Below, piece by piece: positions 1 through 4,612 of a stretch of DNA of 7,911 nucleotides. The first letter of the stretch is position 1. Each line of letters begins with the position of its first letter. The translations under genes and the position numbers were made by a program. The DNA lies in contig CAZBGU010000027.1 of NCBI GenBank assembly GCA_964491805.1, forward strand, positions 1-7,911, read 5' to 3'. The notes beneath the pieces are model-generated. The model worked only from the letters and a program-made list of their open reading frames with translations, made no database searches and was not told where the DNA came from. The DNA comes from UBA11704 sp964491805. Lineage in GTDB: Bacteria > Patescibacteriota > Minisyncoccia > Phycocordibacterales > UBA5272.

Positions 1-1
1 A

Positions 2-379
2 GCGTTTACTCCAACATGTTCTTCTACACATGCGCCAGGATATGAAGCTAAGTATAATGAAATGAAGGCTCTTGGTGTTGATGAAGTTATCTGTCTCTCG
101 GTTAATGATGCATTTGTTATGTATCAATGGAAGAAACATCTTGGCCTCGAGAAGATTTTCATGCTTCCTGACGGTAATGGTGACTTTACTCGCGAAATGG
201 GTATGCTTGTGAAGAAGAATAATCTTGGCTTCGGTGACCGATCATGGAGATACTCGATGCATGTCGTTGATGGTGTGGTAAAGAAGATGTTTATAGAAGA
301 AGGAAAGTCAGACAACTTCGGCGAGGATCCATTCCTTGTTTCTGATGCTGATACAATGCTTAATTACCTCAAAAGCTAG
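2..379 (+). CDS. Prx5-type peroxiredoxin, 3' part (5' end outside the window)
   Basis: Thiol peroxidase that reduces hydrogen peroxide and organic hydroperoxides in the cytoplasm. The reading frame is open from base 2, upstream of the first ATG at 62, and begins AFTPTCSSTH, the active-site motif of the Prx5/AhpE-like peroxiredoxins. The peroxidatic cysteine is the TGT codon at 17-19, preceded by the usual Pro and Thr. Further family signatures are GVDEVICLSVNDAFVM (from base 74) and the later LPDGNGDFTREMG. About 125 codons are visible; family members are about 155-165 residues, so roughly 35 N-terminal residues are missing. A second cysteine lies in VICLSV, but there is none near the C-terminus, so the distal resolving cysteine of human PRDX5 is absent; a 1-Cys mechanism or an external thiol partner is inferred. 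The gene ends in TAG, and no clear terminator follows. Family assignment is secure; the physiological substrate is not known. Confidence 0.93.
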   Translation, partial: AFTPTCSSTHAPGYEAKYNEMKALGVDEVICLSVNDAFVMYQWKKHLGLEKIFMLPDGNGDFTREMGMLVKKNNLGFGDRSWRYSMHVVDGVVKKMFIEEGKSDNFGEDPFLVSDADTMLNYLKS

Positions 380-419
380 ATGACAGATGACAGACCATTC
401 CACTAACAGAGCACAGACG
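378..419 (+). repeat. Degenerate ACAG-headed heptad repeats after the peroxiredoxin gene
   Basis: AGATGAC occurs twice in tandem plus AGA (378-394), overlapping the TAG stop codon. In ACAG register the units are ACAGATG (383-389), ACAGACC (390-396), then after nine bases ACAGAGC (406-412) and ACAGACG (413-419). The 13-mer ACAGATGACAGAC at 383-395 recurs exactly at 2627-2639. No protein-coding role is visible. Confidence 0.7.
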
Positions 420-443
420 AATACAAATACACACATAAAATCC

Positions 444-470
444 TTGACACATTAAAAGTCTCGGTACAAT
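444..470 (+). promoter_or_regulatory. Candidate sigma70-type promoter of the DUF1993-yadGH operon
   Basis: A perfect -35 TTGACA lies at 444-449 and a near-consensus -10 TACAAT at 465-470. The spacer is 15 bases, shorter than the usual 16-18, which lowers confidence. Transcription would start at about 476-478, so the first bases of the mRNA would be the heptamer array that follows. It is the only good promoter match before the gene at 564. Confidence 0.5.
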
Positions 471-474
471 TTAC

Positions 475-532
475 TCTGTTGTCTGTTGTCTGTTGTCTGT
501 TGTCTGTTGTCTGTTGTCTGTTGTCTGTTGTC
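475..532 (+). repeat. Perfect tandem array of a 7-bp unit (TCTGTTG), 8.3 copies
   Basis: Eight exact copies of TCTGTTG run from 475 to 530, followed by the first two bases of a ninth. The reverse complement is a run of ACAGACA, which places it in the same ACAG-headed heptad family as the other intergenic repeats here, but in opposite orientation. The array lies between the predicted -10 box and the start codon at 564 and would make up most of the 5' untranslated leader. Perfect identity between units suggests recent expansion by slippage. Confidence 0.95.
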
Positions 533-563
533 GTGTGTAATTTAACCATTAACTATTTCACCT

Positions 564-1076
564 ATGTTCGACATAACTATTTCTGCTTACATAAAAAATC
601 TTACTAACCTTCGTGCGATTCTCGAAAAGGCGAAAGAATACCAAGCTGCTCACAAGATAAGTGATGAGACAATGCTTAATGCTCGTATTGCGCTCGATCA
701 ATTCTCGCTTGCTGGGCAGGTGCGTTCTGCTTGTAACTTTGCCCGTAACTCAGCAGCTGTTATACGTGGCATTGAACAACCTTCGTATGAAGATAATGAA
801 AAGACACTTACTGATCTACAGACGCGAATCGATAAGGTGCTTGCATATCTTGGTGAGGTAACACGAGAGTCTGTAAAAGATGATCTCGAGACTCGTCTCA
901 TACCTTTGTATTGGATGCCAGGAAAGGGGCTTACCGCAAAGTATTTTCTTGAGGTGTACGCGCTTTCGAATTTCTACTTCCACTATGTGACAGCATATTC
1001 TATCTTGCGTCATTATGGGCTAGAAATTGGAAAGGCGGATTATATGGGTGGGGTTGAACTTAAGGATCTTGCCTAA
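564..1076 (+). CDS. DUF1993 family protein (DinB-like helical fold)
   Basis: A 170-residue protein matching the DUF1993 family, which is distantly related to the DinB/YfiT-like four-helix bundle proteins and whose biochemical role is unknown. Recognisable family segments are the N-terminal FDITISAYIKNLTNLRAIL (2-20), LNARIALDQFSLAGQVRSAC (38-57) and the C-terminal ALSNFYFHYVTAYSILRHYG (133-152), followed by GKADYMG. Length is normal for the family, and there is no signal peptide or membrane segment, so it should be cytoplasmic. The ATG at 564 matches the family N-terminus, although no Shine-Dalgarno precedes it (the upstream bases are pyrimidine-rich). The stop codon is 12 bases before the ABC ATPase gene, so co-transcription with the exporter is likely. 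Its 5' leader carries the 58-bp heptamer array. Function is unknown; a metal-dependent or thiol-linked role, as in some DinB-like proteins, would be speculation. Confidence 0.88.
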   Translation: MFDITISAYIKNLTNLRAILEKAKEYQAAHKISDETMLNARIALDQFSLAGQVRSACNFARNSAAVIRGIEQPSYEDNEKTLTDLQTRIDKVLAYLGEVTRESVKDDLETRLIPLYWMPGKGLTAKYFLEVYALSNFYFHYVTAYSILRHYGLEIGKADYMGGVELKDLA

Positions 1077-1088
1077 GTAGTAATTAAA

Positions 1089-1817
1089 ATGAAACACGCT
1101 TTCTCAGTTAAAGGATTACGAAAGACATATGACGGTGGCAAAGAGGCACTCAAAGGTGTTGATCTTACTATTGAAGAAGGCGAATTCTTTGCGCTCCTTG
1201 GTCCTAACGGAGCAGGGAAGTCGACACTCATCGGTATTACCTGCGGTCTCGTGAATAAATCATCTGGCTCTGTTCATGTGCAGGGATATGACATTGATAC
1301 TGATGGTGACACAGCCAAGGTTCATGTTGGTCTCGTGCCACAAGAATTCAATTTCAGTATCTTCGAAAAGGTTGAGGATATTTTGTTCACACAGGCTGGT
1401 TACTATGGTATCTCGCGACGTGAAGCTGCGCCACAGATCAACATGCTTCTTGATAAGCTTGGTCTTACTGAGAAGCGTTCCGTTAAGTCGATGGCACTTT
1501 CTGGTGGCATGAAGCGACGACTCATGATTGCTCGTGCGCTTGTCCATAAGCCAACGCTACTGTTCCTTGATGAACCAACTGCTGGTGTTGATGTTGAGCT
1601 TCGTCTTGAAATGTATGCGTTTTTGCGTGAGCTTAACGAAAGTGGTGTGACAATTATCCTTACAACACACTACCTCGAAGAAGCGGAAAAGCTTTGTAAA
1701 CGTGTTGCGATTATGAGTGAGGGGAAGATGCAGGTATCTGGATCAATAAAAGAAGTGATGGGAGAGAAGACGCTTGAAGAAGTATATTTAGAAGCGACTA
1801 ATAATAAAAAACAATAG
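1089..1817 (+). CDS. yadG: ABC-2 type exporter ATP-binding protein, YadG-like
   Basis: Nucleotide-binding subunit of an ABC exporter, 242 residues, acting at the inner face of the cytoplasmic membrane. All ABC ATPase motifs are present: Walker A GPNGAGKST (38-46), Q-loop glutamine 85 in VPQE, signature LSGGM (137-141, Met where Gln is more usual), Walker B LLFLDE (157-162), D-loop AGVD (165-168) and switch His194 in TTHYLEEAE. It belongs to the CcmA/DrrA/YadG group that pairs with ABC-2 permeases. The C-terminus ends soon after the switch region, with only a short tail. The gene starts 12 bases after the DUF1993 gene and stops 2 bases before the permease ATG, so translational coupling with the permease is likely. 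No convincing Shine-Dalgarno precedes the ATG. The symbol reflects similarity to E. coli yadG; the transported substrate cannot be read from sequence. Confidence 0.93.
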   Translation: MKHAFSVKGLRKTYDGGKEALKGVDLTIEEGEFFALLGPNGAGKSTLIGITCGLVNKSSGSVHVQGYDIDTDGDTAKVHVGLVPQEFNFSIFEKVEDILFTQAGYYGISRREAAPQINMLLDKLGLTEKRSVKSMALSGGMKRRLMIARALVHKPTLLFLDEPTAGVDVELRLEMYAFLRELNESGVTIILTTHYLEEAEKLCKRVAIMSEGKMQVSGSIKEVMGEKTLEEVYLEATNNKKQ

Positions 1818-1819
1818 GT

Positions 1820-2593
1820 ATGAACAGCAGACAACTTTTTATTGCATATGCAACTATTGTTCGAAAGGAAGTTATTCGCTTCTTGCGTATTTGGCCACAG
1901 ACATTCTTGCCTTCGGTGATAACGACTGTGCTGTACTTTCTCATCTTTGGAACATTTATCGGATCACAGATTAAGGCAATTGGCGGTGTGTCATACATGT
2001 CGTTCATTGTGCCAGGGCTTGTGATGATGGCTATTCTTAACGGTGCGTTCCAGAATATTGCCTTCTCGTTTTTCCAGCTCAAGTTCATGAAAACGGTTGA
2101 AGAGATTCTTGTATCACCGATGCCTGCATGGACTGTTGTTATCGCATACGTAACTGGTGCGCTACTTCGTGGTCTTATTATTGGATCACTTGTGTTCTTG
2201 TCGGCATTTATGTTCGAAGTTATTCCTGTAGCTCATCCATTTCTTGCACTGCTTATTGCTTCGACAACGGCGATCATCTTCTCACTTGCTGGTCTTATTA
2301 ATGCAATCTACGCAAAAGGTTTCGACGGTATTAATATTATTCCAACGTTTGTGATTGTGCCTCTTACCTATCTTGGCGGTGTGTTCTACTCACTTACGCT
2401 TCTCCCTCCTGTATGGCAGACAATTTCTCACGCTAATCCTGTGCTCTACATGGTAAATGCGTTTCGTTATAGTATCTTAGGGTTTTCTGATATTTCTTTT
2501 GGAAATTCAATGATTGTATTGTTCGGATGTGGTGCGTTCCTCTTCGCTTGGGTGATTTATTTGTTCAAGACAGGGAGGGGGCTGAAAGCGTAG
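1820..2593 (+). CDS. yadH: ABC-2 type exporter permease, YadH-like
   Basis: Membrane subunit partnering the YadG-like ATPase. At 257 residues it matches E. coli YadH (256) closely in length and motifs: FLRIWPQTFLPSVITTVLYF near the N-terminus, then YMSFIVPGLVMM, FMKTVEEILVSPMP (likely the coupling region contacting the ATPase), PTFVIVPLTYLGGVFYSLTL with LLPP just after it, and a final GRGLKA tail. Six hydrophobic spans are visible at about 27-48, 60-82, 108-132, 139-162, 172-192 and 230-249, as expected for the ABC2_membrane family. The ATG lies two bases after the ATPase stop codon. The gene ends about 60 bases before a strong bidirectional terminator, closing the operon. The substrate of YadGH is not established even in E. 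coli, so drug, lipid or glycan export are only possibilities. Confidence 0.94.
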   Translation: MNSRQLFIAYATIVRKEVIRFLRIWPQTFLPSVITTVLYFLIFGTFIGSQIKAIGGVSYMSFIVPGLVMMAILNGAFQNIAFSFFQLKFMKTVEEILVSPMPAWTVVIAYVTGALLRGLIIGSLVFLSAFMFEVIPVAHPFLALLIASTTAIIFSLAGLINAIYAKGFDGINIIPTFVIVPLTYLGGVFYSLTLLPPVWQTISHANPVLYMVNAFRYSILGFSDISFGNSMIVLFGCGAFLFAWVIYLFKTGRGLKA

Positions 2594-2619
2594 AGTGTAG
2601 ACTACTGACCGCTTTGCTA

Positions 2620-2653
2620 ACAGAATACAGATGACAGACAGAATACAGAATAC
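2620..2653 (+). repeat. Degenerate ACAG heptad repeats downstream of yadH
   Basis: Consecutive units ACAGAAT (2620-2626), ACAGATG (2627-2633) and ACAGAC (2634-2639, one base short) are followed by two copies of AGAATAC (2640-2653). The 11-mer ACAGAATACAG is present at 2620-2630 and again at 2638-2648, and a third copy lies on the - strand at 3824-3834. The block sits between the yadH stop codon and the terminator stem. Confidence 0.75.
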
Positions 2654-2655
2654 AA

Positions 2656-2688
2656 AAAAGCGCGACGACCAAAGGTCGTCGCGCTTTT
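2656..2688. terminator. Bidirectional rho-independent terminator between convergent genes
   Basis: An 11-bp perfect GC-rich stem, GCGCGACGACC (2660-2670) with GGTCGTCGCGC (2674-2684), closes on an AAA loop. It is flanked by an A-tract on the left (2654-2659) and TTTT on the right (2685-2688), so each strand gives a hairpin followed by U residues. It would end the DUF1993-yadGH transcript on the + strand and the quinone reductase transcript on the - strand. Confidence 0.93.
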
Positions 2689-2716
2689 GCTATGCATGAT
2701 GTGTATTCACTAACTG

Positions 2717-2733
2717 CTACAGGCTACAGGCTA
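2717..2733 (+). repeat. Short tandem heptamer CTACAGG, 2.4 copies
   Basis: CTACAGG occurs at 2717-2723 and 2724-2730, followed by CTA. In ACAG register the unit is ACAGGCT. It lies just after the 3' end of the - strand quinone reductase gene. This is the shortest array in the window and could be coincidental alone, but it shares period and ACAG core with the others. Confidence 0.5.
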
Positions 2734-2744
2734 AAAGCCGCACC

Positions 2745-3314
2745 TTAGCTTTTTTTGACTTCTTTCAAAAATTTTTGAACATGCTTTTCTTTTCTTTCTC
2801 CTTCCATAATGTTTAGGTTGTCGAGAATTTTTACTGAGACAACATCAACACCGCAGAACTCAAATACGCTTGTACACCAGAATGACTTAAGCGACATAAA
2901 AGGCAGCCTATAATACCAAGACGGTCCTCCACATGTAGCAAAGACTTTAGCACTCTTGCCGTCAAGTAACTTGAGCCATTTTGCAGGTCCTGTGTATTGG
3001 TAGGCGACTTTTGGCCAGAAAGATAGCTCGACCCAACTCTTCATGATGGAAGGAGGTGTTCCCCACCAAATTGGATGGACGACAACGATTTCGTGAGCCC
3101 ACTGTAATTGGTTTTGGAATTTTTTTTGAATAGTGCCCACTTTGAATTCTTTAATATTTTCAAAATTAAGTAAATCTAGTCTGTATTCTTTTGCATACAA
3201 ATTGACGACCTCGACTGCATGACCTTTCACACGTTTTGCTTCTGCATACGTTGATGCAATAGAATGTGTTATTCCAGTTGATGATGGGTGTGCGGTAACA
3301 ATAAGAATGTTCAT
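2745..3314 (-). CDS. NAD(P)H:quinone oxidoreductase, flavodoxin-like fold
   Basis: A 189-residue soluble flavoprotein of the Flavodoxin_2 family (MdaB/KefF/NQO1 type), expected to bind FMN or FAD and pass two electrons from NAD(P)H to quinones or similar acceptors. Evidence is the N-terminal beta strand and flavin phosphate loop MNILIVTAHPSSTGITHSIA (1-20), the central HPIWWGTPPSIMKSWVE (80-96), which matches the family pattern P-x-W-W-x-x-P-x-x-x-K-x-W-x-D/E, and ATCGGPSWYY (126-135), which contributes to the flavin pocket. Length is typical. The gene is transcribed towards the yadGH operon and shares its terminator. The ATG has no Shine-Dalgarno and lies seven bases after a possible -10 box, so the mRNA may be leaderless. 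Quinone reductase is the best general call; a nitroreductase, azoreductase or KefF-like ancillary role cannot be excluded. Confidence 0.9.
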   Translation of the reverse strand: MNILIVTAHPSSTGITHSIASTYAEAKRVKGHAVEVVNLYAKEYRLDLLNFENIKEFKVGTIQKKFQNQLQWAHEIVVVHPIWWGTPPSIMKSWVELSFWPKVAYQYTGPAKWLKLLDGKSAKVFATCGGPSWYYRLPFMSLKSFWCTSVFEFCGVDVVSVKILDNLNIMEGERKEKHVQKFLKEVKKS

Positions 3315-3320
3315 AAGAAC

Positions 3321-3326
3321 AGTATA
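3321..3326 (-). promoter_or_regulatory. Possible -10 box for a leaderless quinone reductase transcript
   Basis: On the - strand TATACT ends six bases before the ATG at 3312-3314, the spacing at which transcription normally starts. No convincing -35 hexamer is found 16-18 bases upstream, so this rests on one hexamer and on the absence of a ribosome binding site. Confidence 0.3.
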
Positions 3327-3442
3327 TAGTTAATAGCGTTCTCCGCATAGTTGTGAACCCACAGCGAAGTGTAGTCAATGATGTGCAAATGTGGAATATG
3401 TTGAGATGGTAAGATCTCAAGATGGTGAAGCGAAACCTATGT

Positions 3443-3482
3443 AGCAAAGACCGCCAAGCAGGGGCGGTCCTTGCTCGGCGGC
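3443..3482 (-). terminator. 40-bp palindromic element, copy 1, after the 78-residue protein gene
   Basis: Identical base for base to 3890-3929. Main hairpin: 3444-3455 with 3463-3474, 12 positions with a 7-base loop. In a + strand transcript there is one A-C mismatch (3448 with 3470); in a - strand transcript the same position is a G-U wobble, so the stem is fully paired only in the direction of the gene at 3495-3731, whose stop codon is 12 bases away. CCGCC at 3451-3455 can also pair with GGCGG at 3477-3481, giving an alternative fold. Only one T follows the stem on the - strand, so this copy is not a textbook intrinsic terminator; a 3'-end stabilising or REP-like role is possible. Confidence 0.65.
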
Positions 3483-3494
3483 GGGTTGGTGGTT

Positions 3495-3731
3495 CTAGAA
3501 CTTCGGCAGCACAAACTTTAGGAAGACCGTCAGTCCAACACAGAAAGTGAAGAGCCCGAAAATGGTGATACACCCACCAAAGACAGCCCTCTCCTTTTTG
3601 GATCTGAACCGTCCAATTCTTGTTGCCTCGGCAAGAGATATACCCCAAGCCATCAAGTAGAACCCCGTCCCCATAAAGATTGCAGTGATGAGGCCTGGGT
3701 TCTCTTCAATGTATCCTAAAATGTTAACCAC
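3495..3731 (-). CDS. Small two-span membrane protein of unknown function (78 residues)
   Basis: No family recognised. The product has two hydrophobic spans, about residues 13-33 and 50-73, joined by a strongly basic loop rich in Arg and Lys (39-49), so by the positive-inside rule the loop should be cytoplasmic. The start codon is GTG at 3729-3731, chosen because AGGAG (3741-3745) lies nine bases upstream and a near-consensus promoter lies just beyond, giving a leader of about 25 bases. Arginine codons are AGA, CGG, AGA and AGG, unlike rpoB where CGT, CGC and CGA dominate, and GGG glycine codons are common. The gene is its own transcription unit and is followed by the 40-bp palindrome shared with the next small gene. 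Coding status rests on the full set of expression signals rather than homology. It could be a toxin-like, stress or transport-accessory peptide, but nothing shows which. Confidence 0.72.
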   Translation of the reverse strand: MVNILGYIEENPGLITAIFMGTGFYLMAWGISLAEATRIGRFRSKKERAVFGGCITIFGLFTFCVGLTVFLKFVLPKF

Positions 3732-3740
3732 TTTATTGAG

Positions 3741-3745
3741 CTCCT
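3741..3745 (-). promoter_or_regulatory. Shine-Dalgarno AGGAG for the 78-residue protein
   Basis: AGGAG on the - strand, nine bases before the GTG start. It decides the start codon and contrasts with the lack of such sites before most other genes in the window. Confidence 0.8.
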
Positions 3746-3763
3746 GACAGTTGCTACAGATAT

Positions 3764-3792
3764 ATTATACAGTAGTTTTACCGAAAAGTCAA
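3764..3792 (-). promoter_or_regulatory. Near-consensus sigma70-type promoter of the 78-residue protein gene
   Basis: On the - strand TTGACT (3787-3792) and a perfect TATAAT (3764-3769) are separated by exactly 17 bases. Predicted transcription starts near 3757, about 25 bases before the GTG. One of the best promoter matches in the window. Confidence 0.85.
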
Positions 3793-3820
3793 GTTTTTGT
3801 TCCACCCGGATTGTCACCCT

Positions 3821-3834
3821 TAACTGTATTCTGT
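3821..3834 (-). repeat. Two ACAG heptads on the - strand
   Basis: Read on the - strand, ACAGAAT is followed directly by ACAGTTA. The 11-mer ACAGAATACAG is identical to those at 2620-2630 and 2638-2648 on the + strand. It lies in the gap between the two small-gene units. Only two units, so the call depends on the match to the other arrays. Confidence 0.45.
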
Positions 3835-3889
3835 TACTTCAATTGCTATAAAAGTGCTGAAAATTAAGATCATAACATGATATATATAA

Positions 3890-3929
3890 AGCAAAGACCG
3901 CCAAGCAGGGGCGGTCCTTGCTCGGCGGC
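3890..3929 (-). terminator. 40-bp palindromic element, copy 2, after the 96-residue protein gene
   Basis: Exact second copy of the element at 3443-3482, beginning 20 bases after the stop codon of the gene at 3950-4240. The hairpin arms are 3891-3902 and 3910-3921, again with the G-U wobble only in the - strand transcript. On the - strand the stem is followed by TTTATATATA, so this copy resembles an intrinsic terminator better than copy 1. Confidence 0.72.
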
Positions 3930-3949
3930 TAGTTTATATCTCCTTTCTT

Positions 3950-4240
3950 TTATAGCGGCAGAAATGGGATTACAAGAAATGCGATGACCGATACCGTACG
4001 GCCTCGTTTGTACACCTCGGGCTCACTGAGCCCGTTTTCCCTCCCAGCAGCCACAAGCCAACTGAGAAGCATTCCTTCTCTTCCCACGCCCTTTGTTAGA
4101 GCAAGGTGGAACATGATGGATGCTGTAAGGGACAGACACCACAACACTATCATGGTGACGACAATCCCATACGGGATGAGTGGGATCATTACAGCGAGTG
4201 CTGCAATGATACCAACCTTGGCCCTCGAGCTTACCTTCAT
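3950..4240 (-). CDS. Small hydrophobic membrane protein of unknown function (96 residues)
   Basis: No family recognised. The chosen start is the ATG at 4238-4240, preceded by AAGGAG five bases upstream; an in-frame GTG at 4277-4279 would add 13 residues but lies at the predicted transcription start, so it is unlikely. The product begins MKVSSRAKVG, then has a long hydrophobic stretch that can form two spans (about 8-23 and 25-48), a hydrophilic middle with charged residues (50-81), and a third hydrophobic segment (82-96) running to the C-terminus, which ends FLPL. Arginine codons are AGG, AGA, AGG, CGA and CGT, again unlike rpoB. It has its own promoter and is followed by the same 40-bp palindrome as its neighbour, with which it shares no obvious sequence similarity beyond being small and hydrophobic. 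Function cannot be assigned. Confidence 0.7.
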   Translation of the reverse strand: MKVSSRAKVGIIAALAVMIPLIPYGIVVTMIVLWCLSLTASIMFHLALTKGVGREGMLLSWLVAAGRENGLSEPEVYKRGRTVSVIAFLVIPFLPL

Positions 4241-4245
4241 CAGAT

Positions 4246-4251
4246 CTCCTT
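4246..4251 (-). promoter_or_regulatory. Shine-Dalgarno AAGGAG for the 96-residue protein
   Basis: AAGGAG on the - strand, five bases before the ATG at 4238-4240. It selects this ATG over the upstream in-frame GTG. Confidence 0.82.
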
Positions 4252-4283
4252 TCCAACTTTCGCATTTGAATTCGAACACTTGT

Positions 4284-4311
4284 ATTATATAATACTATAC
4301 AAAAAAGTCAA
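4284..4311 (-). promoter_or_regulatory. Near-consensus sigma70-type promoter of the 96-residue protein gene
   Basis: On the - strand TTGACT (4306-4311) and a perfect TATAAT (4284-4289) are separated by 16 bases. Predicted start of transcription is near 4277, giving a leader of about 37 bases. The -35 TTGACT is followed by T-rich sequence, as at the neighbouring small-gene promoter. Confidence 0.82.
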
Positions 4312-4612
4312 TAGTGGTATATATTTTGCAACTGTATACGTGCTTTAACGTCCTCACGTTTGTTACTGCTACTTTACTGGTCCAAAACTCTTTATTTTTG
4401 TTGTTTTTATTTATTCACACCAAACGCAGGCAGTTCATTGCTAATTGTTTATATTTCTGATATAATCCACCCACTATTGACCACTGATTGAGTACTGCCA
4501 CGGACAATATAAATAGTGTTTAGAGAAGAAATACGTTTTATATTATTAAAGTTTTAATACAATAAGGAAGCCAAAACAAGCGAGAAGGCCTGTTTTGGCG
4601 ACATTTGTCGTT
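4312..4612. other. Gene-free region between the divergent small membrane gene and rpoB
   Basis: About 300 bases with no credible reading frame. From left to right it holds the upstream side of the small-gene promoter, a T-rich stretch (about 4384-4415), the rpoB promoter at 4438-4466, an AT-rich leader of about 140 bases, and the hairpin cluster next to the rpoB start. A weak 5-bp hairpin, AACGT with ACGTT (4347-4360), is seen but has no clear role. No tRNA or recognised riboswitch was found by eye. Confidence 0.6.
4438..4466 (+). promoter_or_regulatory. rpoBC promoter with extended -10
   Basis: A perfect TATAAT at 4461-4466 is preceded by TGA (extended -10, TG at 4458-4459). A -35-like TTGCTA (4438-4443, four of six matches) lies 17 bases upstream. 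Transcription should start near 4473, leaving an unusually long 5' leader of about 140 bases before the ATG at 4613. Confidence 0.72.

Noticed and set aside
475..532. The heptamer array as a coding repeat or a CRISPR-like array
   Set aside because: The unit is 7 bases with no spacers, and no credible reading frame with start signals crosses it.
698..901. Open frames on the - strand within the DUF1993 gene and similar frames inside yadG, yadH and rpoB
   Set aside because: They overlap conserved genes in shadow frames, have no start signals and show no recognisable protein features.
3166..3648. A 160-codon open frame on the - strand overlapping the quinone reductase and the 78-residue gene
   Set aside because: It runs through the 40-bp palindrome and two better-supported genes in other frames, is rich in Cys, Arg and Trp in a non-protein-like pattern, and has no start signals.
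3811..3851. A + strand promoter from TTGTCA and TATAAA
   Set aside because: The spacing of about 29 bases is far too long and no + strand gene follows.
3443..3929. The repeated palindromes as integron attC sites or a CRISPR array
   Set aside because: No GTTRRRY/RYYYAAC core pairs flank the copies and no integrase is present; only two copies 447 bases apart with a gene between them, so it is not CRISPR.
4277..4279. GTG as start of the small - strand gene, giving 109 residues
   Set aside because: It coincides with the predicted transcription start, has no Shine-Dalgarno, and the internal ATG at 4238-4240 has an ideal one.
4347..4360. Small AACGT/ACGTT hairpin between the divergent promoters as a terminator
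   Set aside because: The stem is only 5 bp, AT-containing, with no T-tract, and no gene needs a terminator there.
4477..4513. A second rpoB promoter from TTGACC and TATAAA
   Set aside because: The spacer is about 25 bases; the extended -10 promoter at 4438-4466 is much better.
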